Of a DNA stretch of 64,000 nt, positions 9,411-16,862 are shown one piece after another. Position 1 is the stretch's first letter. Each line of letters begins with the position of its first letter. The stretch is from positions 1 through 64,000 of the forward strand of contig JBGQFW010000007.1 of assembly GCA_041497115.1 (NCBI GenBank), in the 5' to 3' direction. The DNA comes from AR5 sp041497115 (GTDB lineage Bacteria > Methylomirabilota > Methylomirabilia > Rokubacteriales > CSP1-6). The notes under the pieces were generated by a model. The model ran no database searches. It was not told where the DNA came from and worked only from the letters and a program-made list of their open reading frames with translations. Made by a program: the position numbers and the translations under genes.

Positions 9411-10324
9411 GCGTGGCTCCGGACGAGGTCGGCCAGCATGGCGATGAACTCGGGGTGAGCGTTGACGGCGGGGGCGCGGTGGAACGTCACGCCGTGCTCC
9501 TCGGCGATCGCGCGCGCCTCGACGTCGAGATCGTAGAGCACCTCGACGTGATCGCACACGAAGCCGACGGGCGCGACCACGACGTGGCGCGCCCCCTCCT
9601 TGGCCAGCGCCTTGATCGCGTCGCCCACGTCGGGGTCGAGCCACGCCTCGCGCGGGCTGCCGCTGCGGCTCTGGTAGGCGAGCGACCAGCGTGCGTGGCC
9701 CACGCGCGCGGCCACCGCGCGGGCGGTCGCAGTGAAGTCGGCCACGTAGGGCGAGGCCTCGGCCATCGCCACCGGTACGCTGTGGGCGGTGAAGACCAGC
9801 GGCGTCTCGGCGCGCTCGGCCGGCGGCAGCGCGGCCAGCGCGTGGGCGACGGAGGCGGCGGCCGCCGCCACGAAGCGCGGGTGCGCGAACCACGGCGGCG
9901 CCAGCACGATCTCGGGCGCGTCCGGCGTCCGCTCGCGCGCGGCGGCGACATCGGCCGCGTAGCGGTCCCACGAGGCCTCGGTGCGGAACGTCGAGAGGAT
10001 GATCGCCAGCGTGCGGCGATGGCCGCGCGCGGTCATCGCCGCCAGAGTCTCGTGCAGGAACGGATGCCAGTTGCGCATGCCGACGAAGACCGGCAGCGCG
10101 CGCCCGTCGGCCTCGAGCGCGCGGCGCAGCCCCGCCGCCTGCGCCTCGGTGAGTGCGTTGAGCGGCGAGCGCCCGCCCTCCATCCGCTCGTAGTGGTGCG
10201 CGACCTCGTCGAGACGCTCGGGCGGGATGCGGCGGCCGCGCGTGACGATCTCGAGGAAGGGCCGGATCTCCGCCGGCGCCGTCGGGCCGCCGAAGGCGAC
10301 CAGGAGAATAGAGTCGACAACCAT
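9407..10324 (-). CDS. hemH: Ferrochelatase
   Basis: A 305-residue ferrochelatase, which inserts iron into the porphyrin ring as the last heme step. It begins M-V-V-D-S-I-L-L-V-A-F-G-G-P. The active-site His is in T-A-H-S-V-P and the conserved Glu in D-H-V-E-V-L-Y-D. I choose the ATG at 10324 because it overlaps the stop codon of the preceding gene (TGATG) and because ferrochelatases begin just before the L-L-V-x-F-G-G-P motif; a start 36 bases upstream is possible but would add a non-homologous leader. It is followed by hemY with a 4-base overlap. Confidence 0.93.
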   Translation of the reverse strand: MVVDSILLVAFGGPTAPAEIRPFLEIVTRGRRIPPERLDEVAHHYERMEGGRSPLNALTEAQAAGLRRALEADGRALPVFVGMRNWHPFLHETLAAMTARGHRRTLAIILSTFRTEASWDRYAADVAAARERTPDAPEIVLAPPWFAHPRFVAAAAASVAHALAALPPAERAETPLVFTAHSVPVAMAEASPYVADFTATARAVAARVGHARWSLAYQSRSGSPREAWLDPDVGDAIKALAKEGARHVVVAPVGFVCDHVEVLYDLDVEARAIAEEHGVTFHRAPAVNAHPEFIAMLADLVRSHA

Positions 10325-11364
10325 CAGACAACCCGCGACGACGAGGGTCGCCCCCGCCACAGATGCTCAAGAGTCTGTCTGGTGTGTCCTACCCAGCCGC
10401 GCACCGGTTGATGAGTGACCGCCACCAGCCCGCTCCACGTCCCAAGCCTCACGGGTGTTGGAGTCGCGCCAATGGGTTGTCCGAACAGAGCTTCGACGAC
10501 GTGAGACAGATGGTTCCTTCCAAGGAAGCAAATCCCGCGCGGTCGTAATACCTGAATCTCGGCCGCCAGGTGGCGCCTCGCGCAATAACTGATCGTATCC
10601 TGTGGTGGTGCATCGTTCTGGAGTGGACGGATTTTGGAGGCGTGGACGAAGAAGAATCCGGCGTCGTGAAATGCGGCGTTCCCGTCACGCAGTCCACGAT
10701 CTTCAAGCGCAAGACCAAACTCGGACTCGGTAAGAAGCGAGAATAGCCCCCGGCGAAGCGCATCCGAGCTCTCGGAGTAGAAATGCGTGCCCCTTGATCG
10801 CCCATCACGCCTCGTCGGCGCGACGCCAACGAACAGGATATCGATTCTTCGCGGCGGCGGTGGGATCTCGCCGACTGCGAGCGGCATGCTGACATCTGCC
10901 GACCAACTCCCACAGCATTCCTGACAGGTCGCGATCTCGGCTTGTATCTGGGCCCATTCGTTGAGGTCTCGACCCTCTCCCCGCTCGGCTTCCGCGGTAT
11001 CAGCGGCACCCTGCGGCGGTCGGGCGATTCGACTCCGCCGCGGGCTGACCACGGCAAACGATTCGGCGAGACGTTCGCCTTGCTGTCGTACAAGCTCGAC
11101 GATGGCTTCCGGCAGCCGCTGGCGTGCCCGCGCGGGGAATCGTATCAGGACGACACCGGCAGACGGGCGCCCTTCCGCATAGACGAGTTGTCCGAAATCC
11201 TTGTCTTCGCTCAGGAGAACGCGCTCTTCTCGAAGCGCGAGGGCAATGACCGCCGTGTCATCGGCCCGGGGGGCGATGTCCGCGACCGCCTCGACGTCGT
11301 GACCGGCGGCGCGCAATGCGCGGACGACGCCGAAATCGCAACTCTCATCCGCTAGAAACCGCAT
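10324..11364 (-). CDS. DUF5615 (PIN-like) domain fused to a uracil-DNA-glycosylase-like domain
   Basis: One 346-residue frame with two parts. Residues 1-~115 match DUF5615, the PIN-like toxin half of DUF433/DUF5615 pairs: M-R-F-L-A-D-E-S-C-D at the start, L-L-S-E-D-K-D-F-G in the middle, V-V-S-P-R-R-S-R-I-A-R at the usual end. Residues ~130-340 look like the UDG superfamily: C-Q-E-C near the start, F-V-G-V-A-P-T-R, then a Cys before L-A-A-E-I-Q-V-L-R-P and C-F-L-G, and a final V-T-H-Q-P-V-R-G-W. The Cys pattern suggests a 4Fe-4S cluster as in family 4/5 enzymes, but this is inference. The DUF433 partner lies 5 bases upstream; hemH follows with a 1-base overlap. Confidence 0.75.
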   Translation of the reverse strand: MRFLADESCDFGVVRALRAAGHDVEAVADIAPRADDTAVIALALREERVLLSEDKDFGQLVYAEGRPSAGVVLIRFPARARQRLPEAIVELVRQQGERLAESFAVVSPRRSRIARPPQGAADTAEAERGEGRDLNEWAQIQAEIATCQECCGSWSADVSMPLAVGEIPPPPRRIDILFVGVAPTRRDGRSRGTHFYSESSDALRRGLFSLLTESEFGLALEDRGLRDGNAAFHDAGFFFVHASKIRPLQNDAPPQDTISYCARRHLAAEIQVLRPRGICFLGRNHLSHVVEALFGQPIGATPTPVRLGTWSGLVAVTHQPVRGWVGHTRQTLEHLWRGRPSSSRVV

Positions 11365-11369
11365 CCCAA

Positions 11370-11621
11370 TCAGCCGTCGGACGAGGCCCCCGGAAGGTTC
11401 ATCGTGAGCGATTCTTCGTGGGCGACAGTATCCGCGGCATACGCCAGCGCCGCTTGAATGTCCTCTCGCGTCAGTCGTGGATAGGCGTCGAGGAGATCGG
11501 CCTCGGTCGCGCCTTCGCTGAGCTTGCGGAGGATCAGCTCGACAGTGATGCGTGTTCCGCGGATCACTGGCTTCCCGAGCATGACCCTGGGATCAACTTC
11601 AATACGGGCGGTCGGCGCCAT
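11370..11621 (-). CDS. DUF433-family antitoxin-like protein
   Basis: An 83-residue DUF433 protein: I-E-V-D-P-R-V-M-L-G-K-P-V-I-R-G-T-R-I-T-V is the family core, followed by a helical region L-L-D-A-Y-P-R-L-T-R-E-D-I. These small proteins commonly pair with DUF5615/PIN-like partners as toxin-antitoxin-like modules. The ATG at 11621 is preceded by GGAGGGG at good spacing; an upstream TTG (11660) would add 13 unrelated residues. It lies 39 bases downstream of hemE and 5 bases before its fused partner, inside the heme gene run. Confidence 0.87.
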   Translation of the reverse strand: MAPTARIEVDPRVMLGKPVIRGTRITVELILRKLSEGATEADLLDAYPRLTREDIQAALAYAADTVAHEESLTMNLPGASSDG

Positions 11622-11660
11622 TGTCCCCTCCCTGAACCCATGGTACTCGTTGCGGTCCAA

Positions 11661-12704
11661 TCACCGCGCGCTCAGCTCGTGGACCATGTCCACGAGCGCC
11701 TGCACGTGGTCGACGGGCGTCTCCTGGTGCACGCCGTGGCCGAGGTTGAAGATGTGGCCGGGGCGCCCGCCCGCGCGCGCGAGGATCGCCCGCACGCGCC
11801 CGCGGAAGTGGGCCGGCTTGGCGAGCAGCGCGGCGGGGTCGAGGTTGCCCTGCACGCCGCAGTCGTGGCCGACCGCGGCCCAGCCGGCGTCGAGCGGCAC
11901 CCGCCAGTCCAGTCCGATGACGTCGCCGCCCGCCTCGCGCATGAGCGGCAGCAGCGTGGCGGTGCCGGTGCCGAAGTGGATCACCGGCACGCCCGGCCGC
12001 AGCGCCCGGATCACCGCACGCGTGTGGGGCAGCACGAACGTTCGATAGTCGTCGGGCTCCAGCGTGCCCACCCACGAGTCGAAGAGCTGCACCGCCTGAA
12101 CGCCGGCGTCGATCTGGCCGTTGAGATACGCCGCCGTCGCGTCGGCCAGCACCTCCATCAGCCGGTGCCAGGCCGCCGGCGTCTCGTACATCAGCCGCTT
12201 GGTGTGCAAGTAGTCGCGCGACGCGCCGCCCTCGACGACGTAGGACGCGACGGTGAACGGCGCGCCGGCGAAGCCGATCAGCGCGACCGACGGCGCCAGC
12301 TCGCGGCGCACCAGGCGCACGGTCTCGAAGACGAAGCCGACGCTGGAGGCGACGTCGATCGCCTTCAGCCGCGCCACGTCCTCCTCGCCGCGCACCGGCC
12401 GGTGGATCACCGGCCCCTCGCCCTTCGCGAACTCCAGCCCGACGCCGAGCGGCTCGACGATCAACAAAATGTCGGCGAACAGGATGGCGGCGTCCACCGG
12501 CAGCCGGCGCACCGGCTGCAGCGTCACCTCGGCGGCGGCCTGCGGATTGCGGCAGAGCTCGAGGAAGCCGTGGCGCGCGCGCAGCGCGCGGTACTCGGGC
12601 AGGTAGCGGCCGGCCTGGCGCATGAGCCACACCGGTGTGACCGGCGTGGGCTCGCGGCGGGCAGCGCGCAACAGGAGCGGAACTTCGGCGGGCGGCACCG
12701 GCAA
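11661..12704 (-). CDS. hemE: Uroporphyrinogen decarboxylase
   Basis: A 347-residue enzyme that removes four carboxyl groups from uroporphyrinogen III to give coproporphyrinogen III. Signature 1, P-V-W-L-M-R-Q-A-G-R-Y-L-P-E-Y-R, is complete near the N-terminus. Signature 2, G-F-A-G-A-P-F-T-V-A-S-Y, is in the middle. The tail F-N-L-G-H-G-V is also typical. The start codon appears to be TTG (GTG two codons later is the alternative). It is the first gene of the minus-strand heme run and diverges from the thiamine-diphosphate enzyme gene across 59 bases. Confidence 0.95.
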   Translation of the reverse strand: MPVPPAEVPLLLRAARREPTPVTPVWLMRQAGRYLPEYRALRARHGFLELCRNPQAAAEVTLQPVRRLPVDAAILFADILLIVEPLGVGLEFAKGEGPVIHRPVRGEEDVARLKAIDVASSVGFVFETVRLVRRELAPSVALIGFAGAPFTVASYVVEGGASRDYLHTKRLMYETPAAWHRLMEVLADATAAYLNGQIDAGVQAVQLFDSWVGTLEPDDYRTFVLPHTRAVIRALRPGVPVIHFGTGTATLLPLMREAGGDVIGLDWRVPLDAGWAAVGHDCGVQGNLDPAALLAKPAHFRGRVRAILARAGGRPGHIFNLGHGVHQETPVDHVQALVDMVHELSAR

Positions 12705-12747
12705 AGCGTCTCATTGCGCCCCTCTGGAATCAAGCGTCGGCGGGGGT

Positions 12748-12753
12748 TATGAT
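12748..12753 (+). promoter_or_regulatory. TATGAT -10 box just before the thiamine-diphosphate enzyme start
   Basis: TATGAT ends 10 bases before the ATG at 12764 and no Shine-Dalgarno is present between. The transcript would begin a few bases before the ATG. The box overlaps the in-frame upstream ATG at 12749, which argues that 12749 is not the real start. No good -35 is seen. Confidence 0.45.
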
Positions 12754-12763
12754 CGCGCCCACT

Positions 12764-14434
12764 ATGCCCTTCCTCTCCGGCAAGCAGGCGTTCCTCCAGA
12801 TCCTCAAGCAGGAAGGCGTCTCCGTGATGTTCGGCAATCCCGGCACGACGGAGCTGCCGCTCATGGACGGCCTCGCGCGCGAGCCCGGCATCCGCTACGT
12901 GCTGGCGCTGCAGGAGGCCGTCGCCATCTCGATGGCCGACGGCTACGCGCAGGCCAGCGGCGGCCTCGCCGCCGTCAACGTGCACGTCTCCCCCGGCCTC
13001 GGCAACGCGATGGGTATGCTCTACGACGCCTACAAGGCGGGCGCGCCGATGCTGCTCACCGCCGGCCAGCACGACCAGTGCTTCACCGTGACCGAGCCGA
13101 TCCTCTGGTCGGATCTGCCGCCGGTCGCGCGGCCGTACACCAAGTGGTCCACGGAGGCGCATCGCCTGGAGGACCTGCCGCGCATCGTGCGCCGCGCGGT
13201 GAAGACCGCGCTCGCTCAGCCGACCGGCCCGGTGTTCCTCTCGCTGCCGGTGGACGTGCTCAACGCCGAGCGCGACATCGAGCTGGGCGCCTCCACGCGC
13301 GTGGCGCCGCGCATGGTCGGCGACCGCAAGGCGATCGAGGAGGCCGCGAAGCGGCTGGCGCGCGCCGACAAGCCGCTGCTGGTAGCGGGCGACGCGGTCG
13401 CGCATTCGGACGCCATCCCCGAGCTGATCGAGCTGGCCGAGCTGCTCGGCGCGCCGGTCGTCACCGAGGGCGTGGCCTCGACGTGCAGCTTCCCGTTCTC
13501 GCACCCGCTCTACGCCGGCTCGTTCCCGCGGCTCGCGCCGCCCATCCGCGCGTTCCTCATGCACTACGACCTGCTCTGCTCGATCGGCGGCGACCTCTTC
13601 ACGCTCTCGCTGCCCTCCGACGTGGAGCCGATGCCGCACGGCCTCGAGGTGATCCACCTCGACGTCGACCCGTGGGAGATCGGCAAGAACTACGCGGCGG
13701 CGGTCGGCATCCAGGGCGATCCCAAGGCGACGCTGCCCGAGCTCTCCGAGGCGGTGCGCCGCCACACGAGCAAGACGGGCCACCCGCAGGCGGCCAGGCG
13801 CCGCGAGAAAGTGGCGCTGGATTTCGCCACCGAGCGCAAGGATCTGGAGCTGAAGGCCGGGATGGCGGCCAGCCAGAGCCCGATGGGCGCGCTGGCGCTC
13901 GTGCACGCGGTGGCCCAGGCCACGCCGGCCGGCGCCACGATCGTGGACGAGACGATCTCCTCGTCGGCGGGCCTCCGCCACTTCTTCAAGTGCGAGGACA
14001 ACAAGAGCTTCTTCGGCCTGCGCGGCGGCGGCATCGGCTGGGGGCTGCCCGCCGCGCTCGGCATCAAGCTGGCGCTGCCCAAGCGCCCGGTGATCGCGAT
14101 GGTCGGCGACGGCAGCGCGATGTACACCTGCCAGGCGCTGTGGACCGCCGCCCACGAGTCGCTCGCCGTCGTCTACGTCATCTTCAACAACGCGTCCTAC
14201 CGGATCCTCAAGCAGCGCACGCTGGCGCTCAAGGGCTTCTCGGCCGAGGACGACACCTACGTCGGCATGGACATCGAGCGCCCGAACGTGGACTACATCG
14301 GGCTGGCGAAATCGCTCGGCGTGCCGGGCGAGCGGGTGGACAAGGCCGCCGACGTGGGGCCGGCCATGGGGCGCGCGCTGGCGAGCGGCGGCCCGTACCT
14401 GATCGACGCCAAGATCGACCCGCGCTTCAAGTAG
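12764..14434 (+). CDS. Thiamine-diphosphate-dependent enzyme, benzoylformate decarboxylase-like
   Basis: A 556-residue ThDP enzyme. The N-terminal PYR domain has F-G-N-P-G-T-T-E-L-P and the cofactor-activating Glu in L-A-L-Q-E-A-V-A-I-S-M-A-D-G-Y. The C-terminal PP domain has the Mg/ThDP motif G-D-G-S followed about 26 residues later by N-N-A-S-Y. The closest family pattern is benzoylformate decarboxylase/acetolactate-synthase-like proteins, which decarboxylate 2-oxo acids. A hotdog thioesterase and an LLM oxidoreductase follow within a few bases, so it likely acts in a small catabolic operon. The start at 12764 is preferred over 12749 because homologues begin M-P-x-x-x-G-K-Q-A and a -10 box sits just upstream. 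Confidence 0.88.
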   Translation: MPFLSGKQAFLQILKQEGVSVMFGNPGTTELPLMDGLAREPGIRYVLALQEAVAISMADGYAQASGGLAAVNVHVSPGLGNAMGMLYDAYKAGAPMLLTAGQHDQCFTVTEPILWSDLPPVARPYTKWSTEAHRLEDLPRIVRRAVKTALAQPTGPVFLSLPVDVLNAERDIELGASTRVAPRMVGDRKAIEEAAKRLARADKPLLVAGDAVAHSDAIPELIELAELLGAPVVTEGVASTCSFPFSHPLYAGSFPRLAPPIRAFLMHYDLLCSIGGDLFTLSLPSDVEPMPHGLEVIHLDVDPWEIGKNYAAAVGIQGDPKATLPELSEAVRRHTSKTGHPQAARRREKVALDFATERKDLELKAGMAASQSPMGALALVHAVAQATPAGATIVDETISSSAGLRHFFKCEDNKSFFGLRGGGIGWGLPAALGIKLALPKRPVIAMVGDGSAMYTCQALWTAAHESLAVVYVIFNNASYRILKQRTLALKGFSAEDDTYVGMDIERPNVDYIGLAKSLGVPGERVDKAADVGPAMGRALASGGPYLIDAKIDPRFK

Positions 14435-14436
14435 GC

Positions 14437-14826
14437 GTGACCATCCCCGCGCCGTGGCCGTTCGCCGAGCTGCTCGGCATCCGCGCGAAGTCCGTCGGCG
14501 AGGGACGGGCGCGCTTCGAGCTGAGCGTCGAGACGAAGCACCTGAACCCGCACCGCCTGATGCACGGCGGGGTCATCTACAGTCTGGCCGACACCGCGAT
14601 GGGCGCCGCGCTCTACTCGCGGCTCGAGCCCGGCGAGTTCTGCACGACGCTCGAGATCAAGATGAACTACCTGCTTCCGGTGACCCAGGGCGAGATCGCC
14701 GCCGAGGCGAGCGTGGTCCAGCGCACCCGGCGCATCGGCGTGCTCGAGGCCCGGGTGCTCGGCGACGGCGACCGGCTGGTGGCGCTGGCCACCGGCACCT
14801 TCTACATCCAGAGTGCGAGGACCTGA
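14437..14826 (+). CDS. PaaI-like hotdog-fold thioesterase
   Basis: A 129-residue single hotdog domain. The motif H-R-L-M-H-G-G-V-I-Y-S-L-A-D-T-A-M-G carries the active-site HGG loop and the conserved Asp of PaaI-type acyl-CoA thioesterases. It starts with GTG two bases after the preceding stop codon and ends two bases before the next gene, so it is certainly co-transcribed with both. It would release CoA from acyl or aryl-acyl thioesters; the exact substrate is unknown. Confidence 0.87.
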   Translation: MTIPAPWPFAELLGIRAKSVGEGRARFELSVETKHLNPHRLMHGGVIYSLADTAMGAALYSRLEPGEFCTTLEIKMNYLLPVTQGEIAAEASVVQRTRRIGVLEARVLGDGDRLVALATGTFYIQSART

Positions 14827-14828
14827 CG

Positions 14829-15785
14829 ATGGCGATGACGTTCGGCATCCACATCGGCCACATGGGCGGTCCGCTGGAGGAGATGCGCAAGCTCTGGAAG
14901 TTCGCCGACGCGACGGGCTTCGACTGGTTCTCCGTCTCCGACCACTTCCAAGAGTCGCCGCCCCGCGGCGGCGAGATCGACTGCTACGAGGGGATCACCA
15001 CGCTGACGGCGGCCGCGGTGGAGACGCGCCGTGTGCGGCTGGGCGCGCTCGTCTACTGCGTGGCCTACCGCAATCCCGGGCTGCACGCCAAGTCGCTGAC
15101 GACGATCGACCACCTCTCGCACGGCCGGGTGGACTGCGGGCTGGGCGCGGGCTGGCACGAGGTGGAGGCCAGGGCGTTCGGCTACGAGTGGCCGCGCATC
15201 GGCGTGCGCGAGGACATGCTGGAGGAGTACGCGCAGTGCATGCGGATGCTCTTCGACGGCGAGTCGCGCCGCGCGACCTTCGCCGGCACACACGTCCGGC
15301 TGGAGAACGCGCCCAACAACCCCAAGCCGCTGCAGCCGCGCGTGCCCATCTGGATCGGCGGCCGCGGGGAGAAGCGCACGCTGCGCGCCGCCGCCCGCTT
15401 CGCCGACGGCTGGAACGCCCCCTACATCGGCCCCGAGGAGTGGATCCACAAGAGCAACGTCCTCACCGACTGGTGCGGCAAGGAAGGCCGCGATCCGAAA
15501 AGCATCTTGAGGACGGTCAACCTCGGGTTCTACCTGGGCGCCGATGCCAGGGGCGCCGAGCGCGGCGAGGCGATCTTCCGCGACCACTGGGGACCGCGCG
15601 GCGACGAGCGCACCGGCTGGCTGCGCGGCACGCCCGGGCAGACGCTCGAGATGCTCGGGCGCTTCCGCGACGCCGGCTGCTCGCGCGTGAACATCGCCTT
15701 CCGCGAGGGGCCGTACGACTGGGACGCGCTGCACGCATTCGCCGAGCAGGTGTTCCCGGCGTTCGGCGTCCGGCGGCCCGAATAG
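14829..15785 (+). CDS. LLM-class flavin-dependent oxidoreductase
   Basis: A 318-residue luciferase-like TIM-barrel protein. Family features are W-F-S-V-S-D-H-F, the stretch L-T-T-I-D-H-L-S-H-G-R-V-D-C-G-L-G-A-G-W, and P-I-W-I-G-G-R-G-E-K-R-T-L. Members use FMN or F420 to oxidise or reduce diverse small molecules; the sequence does not decide the cofactor. It is the third gene of the run after the decarboxylase-like enzyme and the thioesterase. Confidence 0.87.
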   Translation: MAMTFGIHIGHMGGPLEEMRKLWKFADATGFDWFSVSDHFQESPPRGGEIDCYEGITTLTAAAVETRRVRLGALVYCVAYRNPGLHAKSLTTIDHLSHGRVDCGLGAGWHEVEARAFGYEWPRIGVREDMLEEYAQCMRMLFDGESRRATFAGTHVRLENAPNNPKPLQPRVPIWIGGRGEKRTLRAAARFADGWNAPYIGPEEWIHKSNVLTDWCGKEGRDPKSILRTVNLGFYLGADARGAERGEAIFRDHWGPRGDERTGWLRGTPGQTLEMLGRFRDAGCSRVNIAFREGPYDWDALHAFAEQVFPAFGVRRPE

Positions 15786-15822
15786 GCCGCCGATGACGGG
15801 CGTCAGAGGTGGAGAGAGTCGA

Positions 15823-16125
15823 ATGACAACGCGTGTGGCCGTCCTCCTGTTGGCATCGCTGGTCCTGGGCGCGGCGCTGGTCCTGGACGCGGCGCCGGCC
15901 GCCGCCCAGCCGGCCGACTGCGCCGCGCTGCCCACCTCCGCGCAGAAGGCGCATACCTGTAATCCCCAGGAACAGTGCCTGGCCCAGGTGGAGGGCAAGC
16001 TCAAGGGGCCGGCGCTCGCCGCCGCGCGCGGCGACTGCCAGCGGCTGCCGACCTCCGGCACCTGCTACGGCCCCGACACCTACAACCCCCAGGCGGAGTG
16101 CCGGGAGCGGCAGGGTAAGAAGTAG
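15823..16125 (+). CDS. Small exported Cys-rich protein with an internal duplication
   Basis: A 100-residue protein with a signal peptide (M-T-T-R-V-A-V-L-L-L-A-S then ...A-A-P-A-A-A-Q, cleavage about residue 29). The mature part has six Cys. Two halves align: D-C-A-A-L-P-T-S ... T-C-N-P-Q-E-Q-C and D-C-Q-R-L-P-T-S ... T-C ... N-P-Q-A-E-C, so each unit carries three Cys and an N-P-Q motif. The ATG at 15823 is chosen over 15793 because GGAGAG precedes it and the signal peptide begins there. I do not recognise a family. Confidence 0.65.
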   Translation: MTTRVAVLLLASLVLGAALVLDAAPAAAQPADCAALPTSAQKAHTCNPQEQCLAQVEGKLKGPALAAARGDCQRLPTSGTCYGPDTYNPQAECRERQGKK

Positions 16126-16139
16126 TAGCGCAGCGGCCG

Positions 16140-16157
16140 ACGACGGTATACCGTCGT
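16140..16157. promoter_or_regulatory. Perfect 18-bp palindrome, likely GntR operator
   Basis: An exact 18-bp palindrome centred on GGTATACC abuts the ATG of the GntR regulator (16158). The central TATACC could also serve as a -10 box for a leaderless transcript. Two-fold GTATAC-centred sites are typical operators of FCD-type GntR regulators, so this is most simply the autoregulatory and operon operator. Confidence 0.75.
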
Positions 16158-16862
16158 ATGCCCATGGCGAGAGCCGTTCCCGACCCCCTGCGCGCCCTCT
16201 GGCGACTGCGCCCCCGCACCGTGACGCTGGCCGAGGCCGTCTACCAGACGCTGCACGCCGCAATCCGCGACGGGTTGCTCGGCGAGGCCGAGCCGCTGCG
16301 CGAGAACCGGCTGGCCGCGCGGCTGGCGGTCAGCCGCACGCCGGTGCGCGAGGCGCTGCAGCGGCTCACGCGCGAGGGGCTGATCGGCCACGCCAACGGC
16401 AAGGGCGTCGCCGTCGCCGCCCTCGCCGCCCGCGACCTCGACGAGATCTACGAGATCCGGCTGGCCCTGGAGCCGGCCGCCGCCGGCCTCGCCGCGCGCA
16501 ACGTCGCCGCGCACGAGCTCGACGCCATGCGCGCGGTGCTGGCCCAGGCCGAGATCGCGCGCGACGGCGATCCCCGGCGGCTGGCCGCGCTGAGCGCGCG
16601 CTTCGCCGACCTCGTCGGCGAGGCCGCCCGCAACGGGCGGCTGGCCGGGCTGATCCGCCAGCACCGCGACGGCATCCTGCGCGTGGAGGGCAGCACGCTG
16701 GGCCATCCCGGCCGCGCCGAGAAGGCGCTGGCCGAGCAGCGCGCGGTCCTCGCCGCGCTGGAGGCGCGCGATCCCGACGCCGCCGCCCGCGCCGCGCGCG
16801 AGCATCTGGAAGAGGCGCGCCGCCTGCGCCTGCAGCTCCATTTCGAGAGGGCACAGCCATGA
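16158..16862 (+). CDS. GntR-family transcriptional regulator (FCD/FadR subfamily)
   Basis: A 234-residue regulator. The N-terminal winged helix has L-A-E-A-V-Y-Q-T-L-H-A-A-I-R-D-G and the recognition region L-A-V-S-R-T-P-V-R-E-A-L-Q-R-L. The C-terminal part is an all-helical FCD effector domain (D-L-D-E-I-Y-E-I-R-L-A-L-E-P). It starts right at the edge of an 18-bp palindrome and overlaps the citrate synthase gene by 4 bases (ATGA). It therefore probably controls the citrate synthase-aconitase-PrpF operon in response to a small acid. Confidence 0.9.
   Translation: MPMARAVPDPLRALWRLRPRTVTLAEAVYQTLHAAIRDGLLGEAEPLRENRLAARLAVSRTPVREALQRLTREGLIGHANGKGVAVAALAARDLDEIYEIRLALEPAAAGLAARNVAAHELDAMRAVLAQAEIARDGDPRRLAALSARFADLVGEAARNGRLAGLIRQHRDGILRVEGSTLGHPGRAEKALAEQRAVLAALEARDPDAAARAAREHLEEARRLRLQLHFERAQP

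Noticed and set aside
7998..10370. A single 790-residue protein covering hemY and hemH
   Set aside because: The first ~320 residues are a shadow of hemH in another frame; the FAD motif at 9410 is the true N-terminus.
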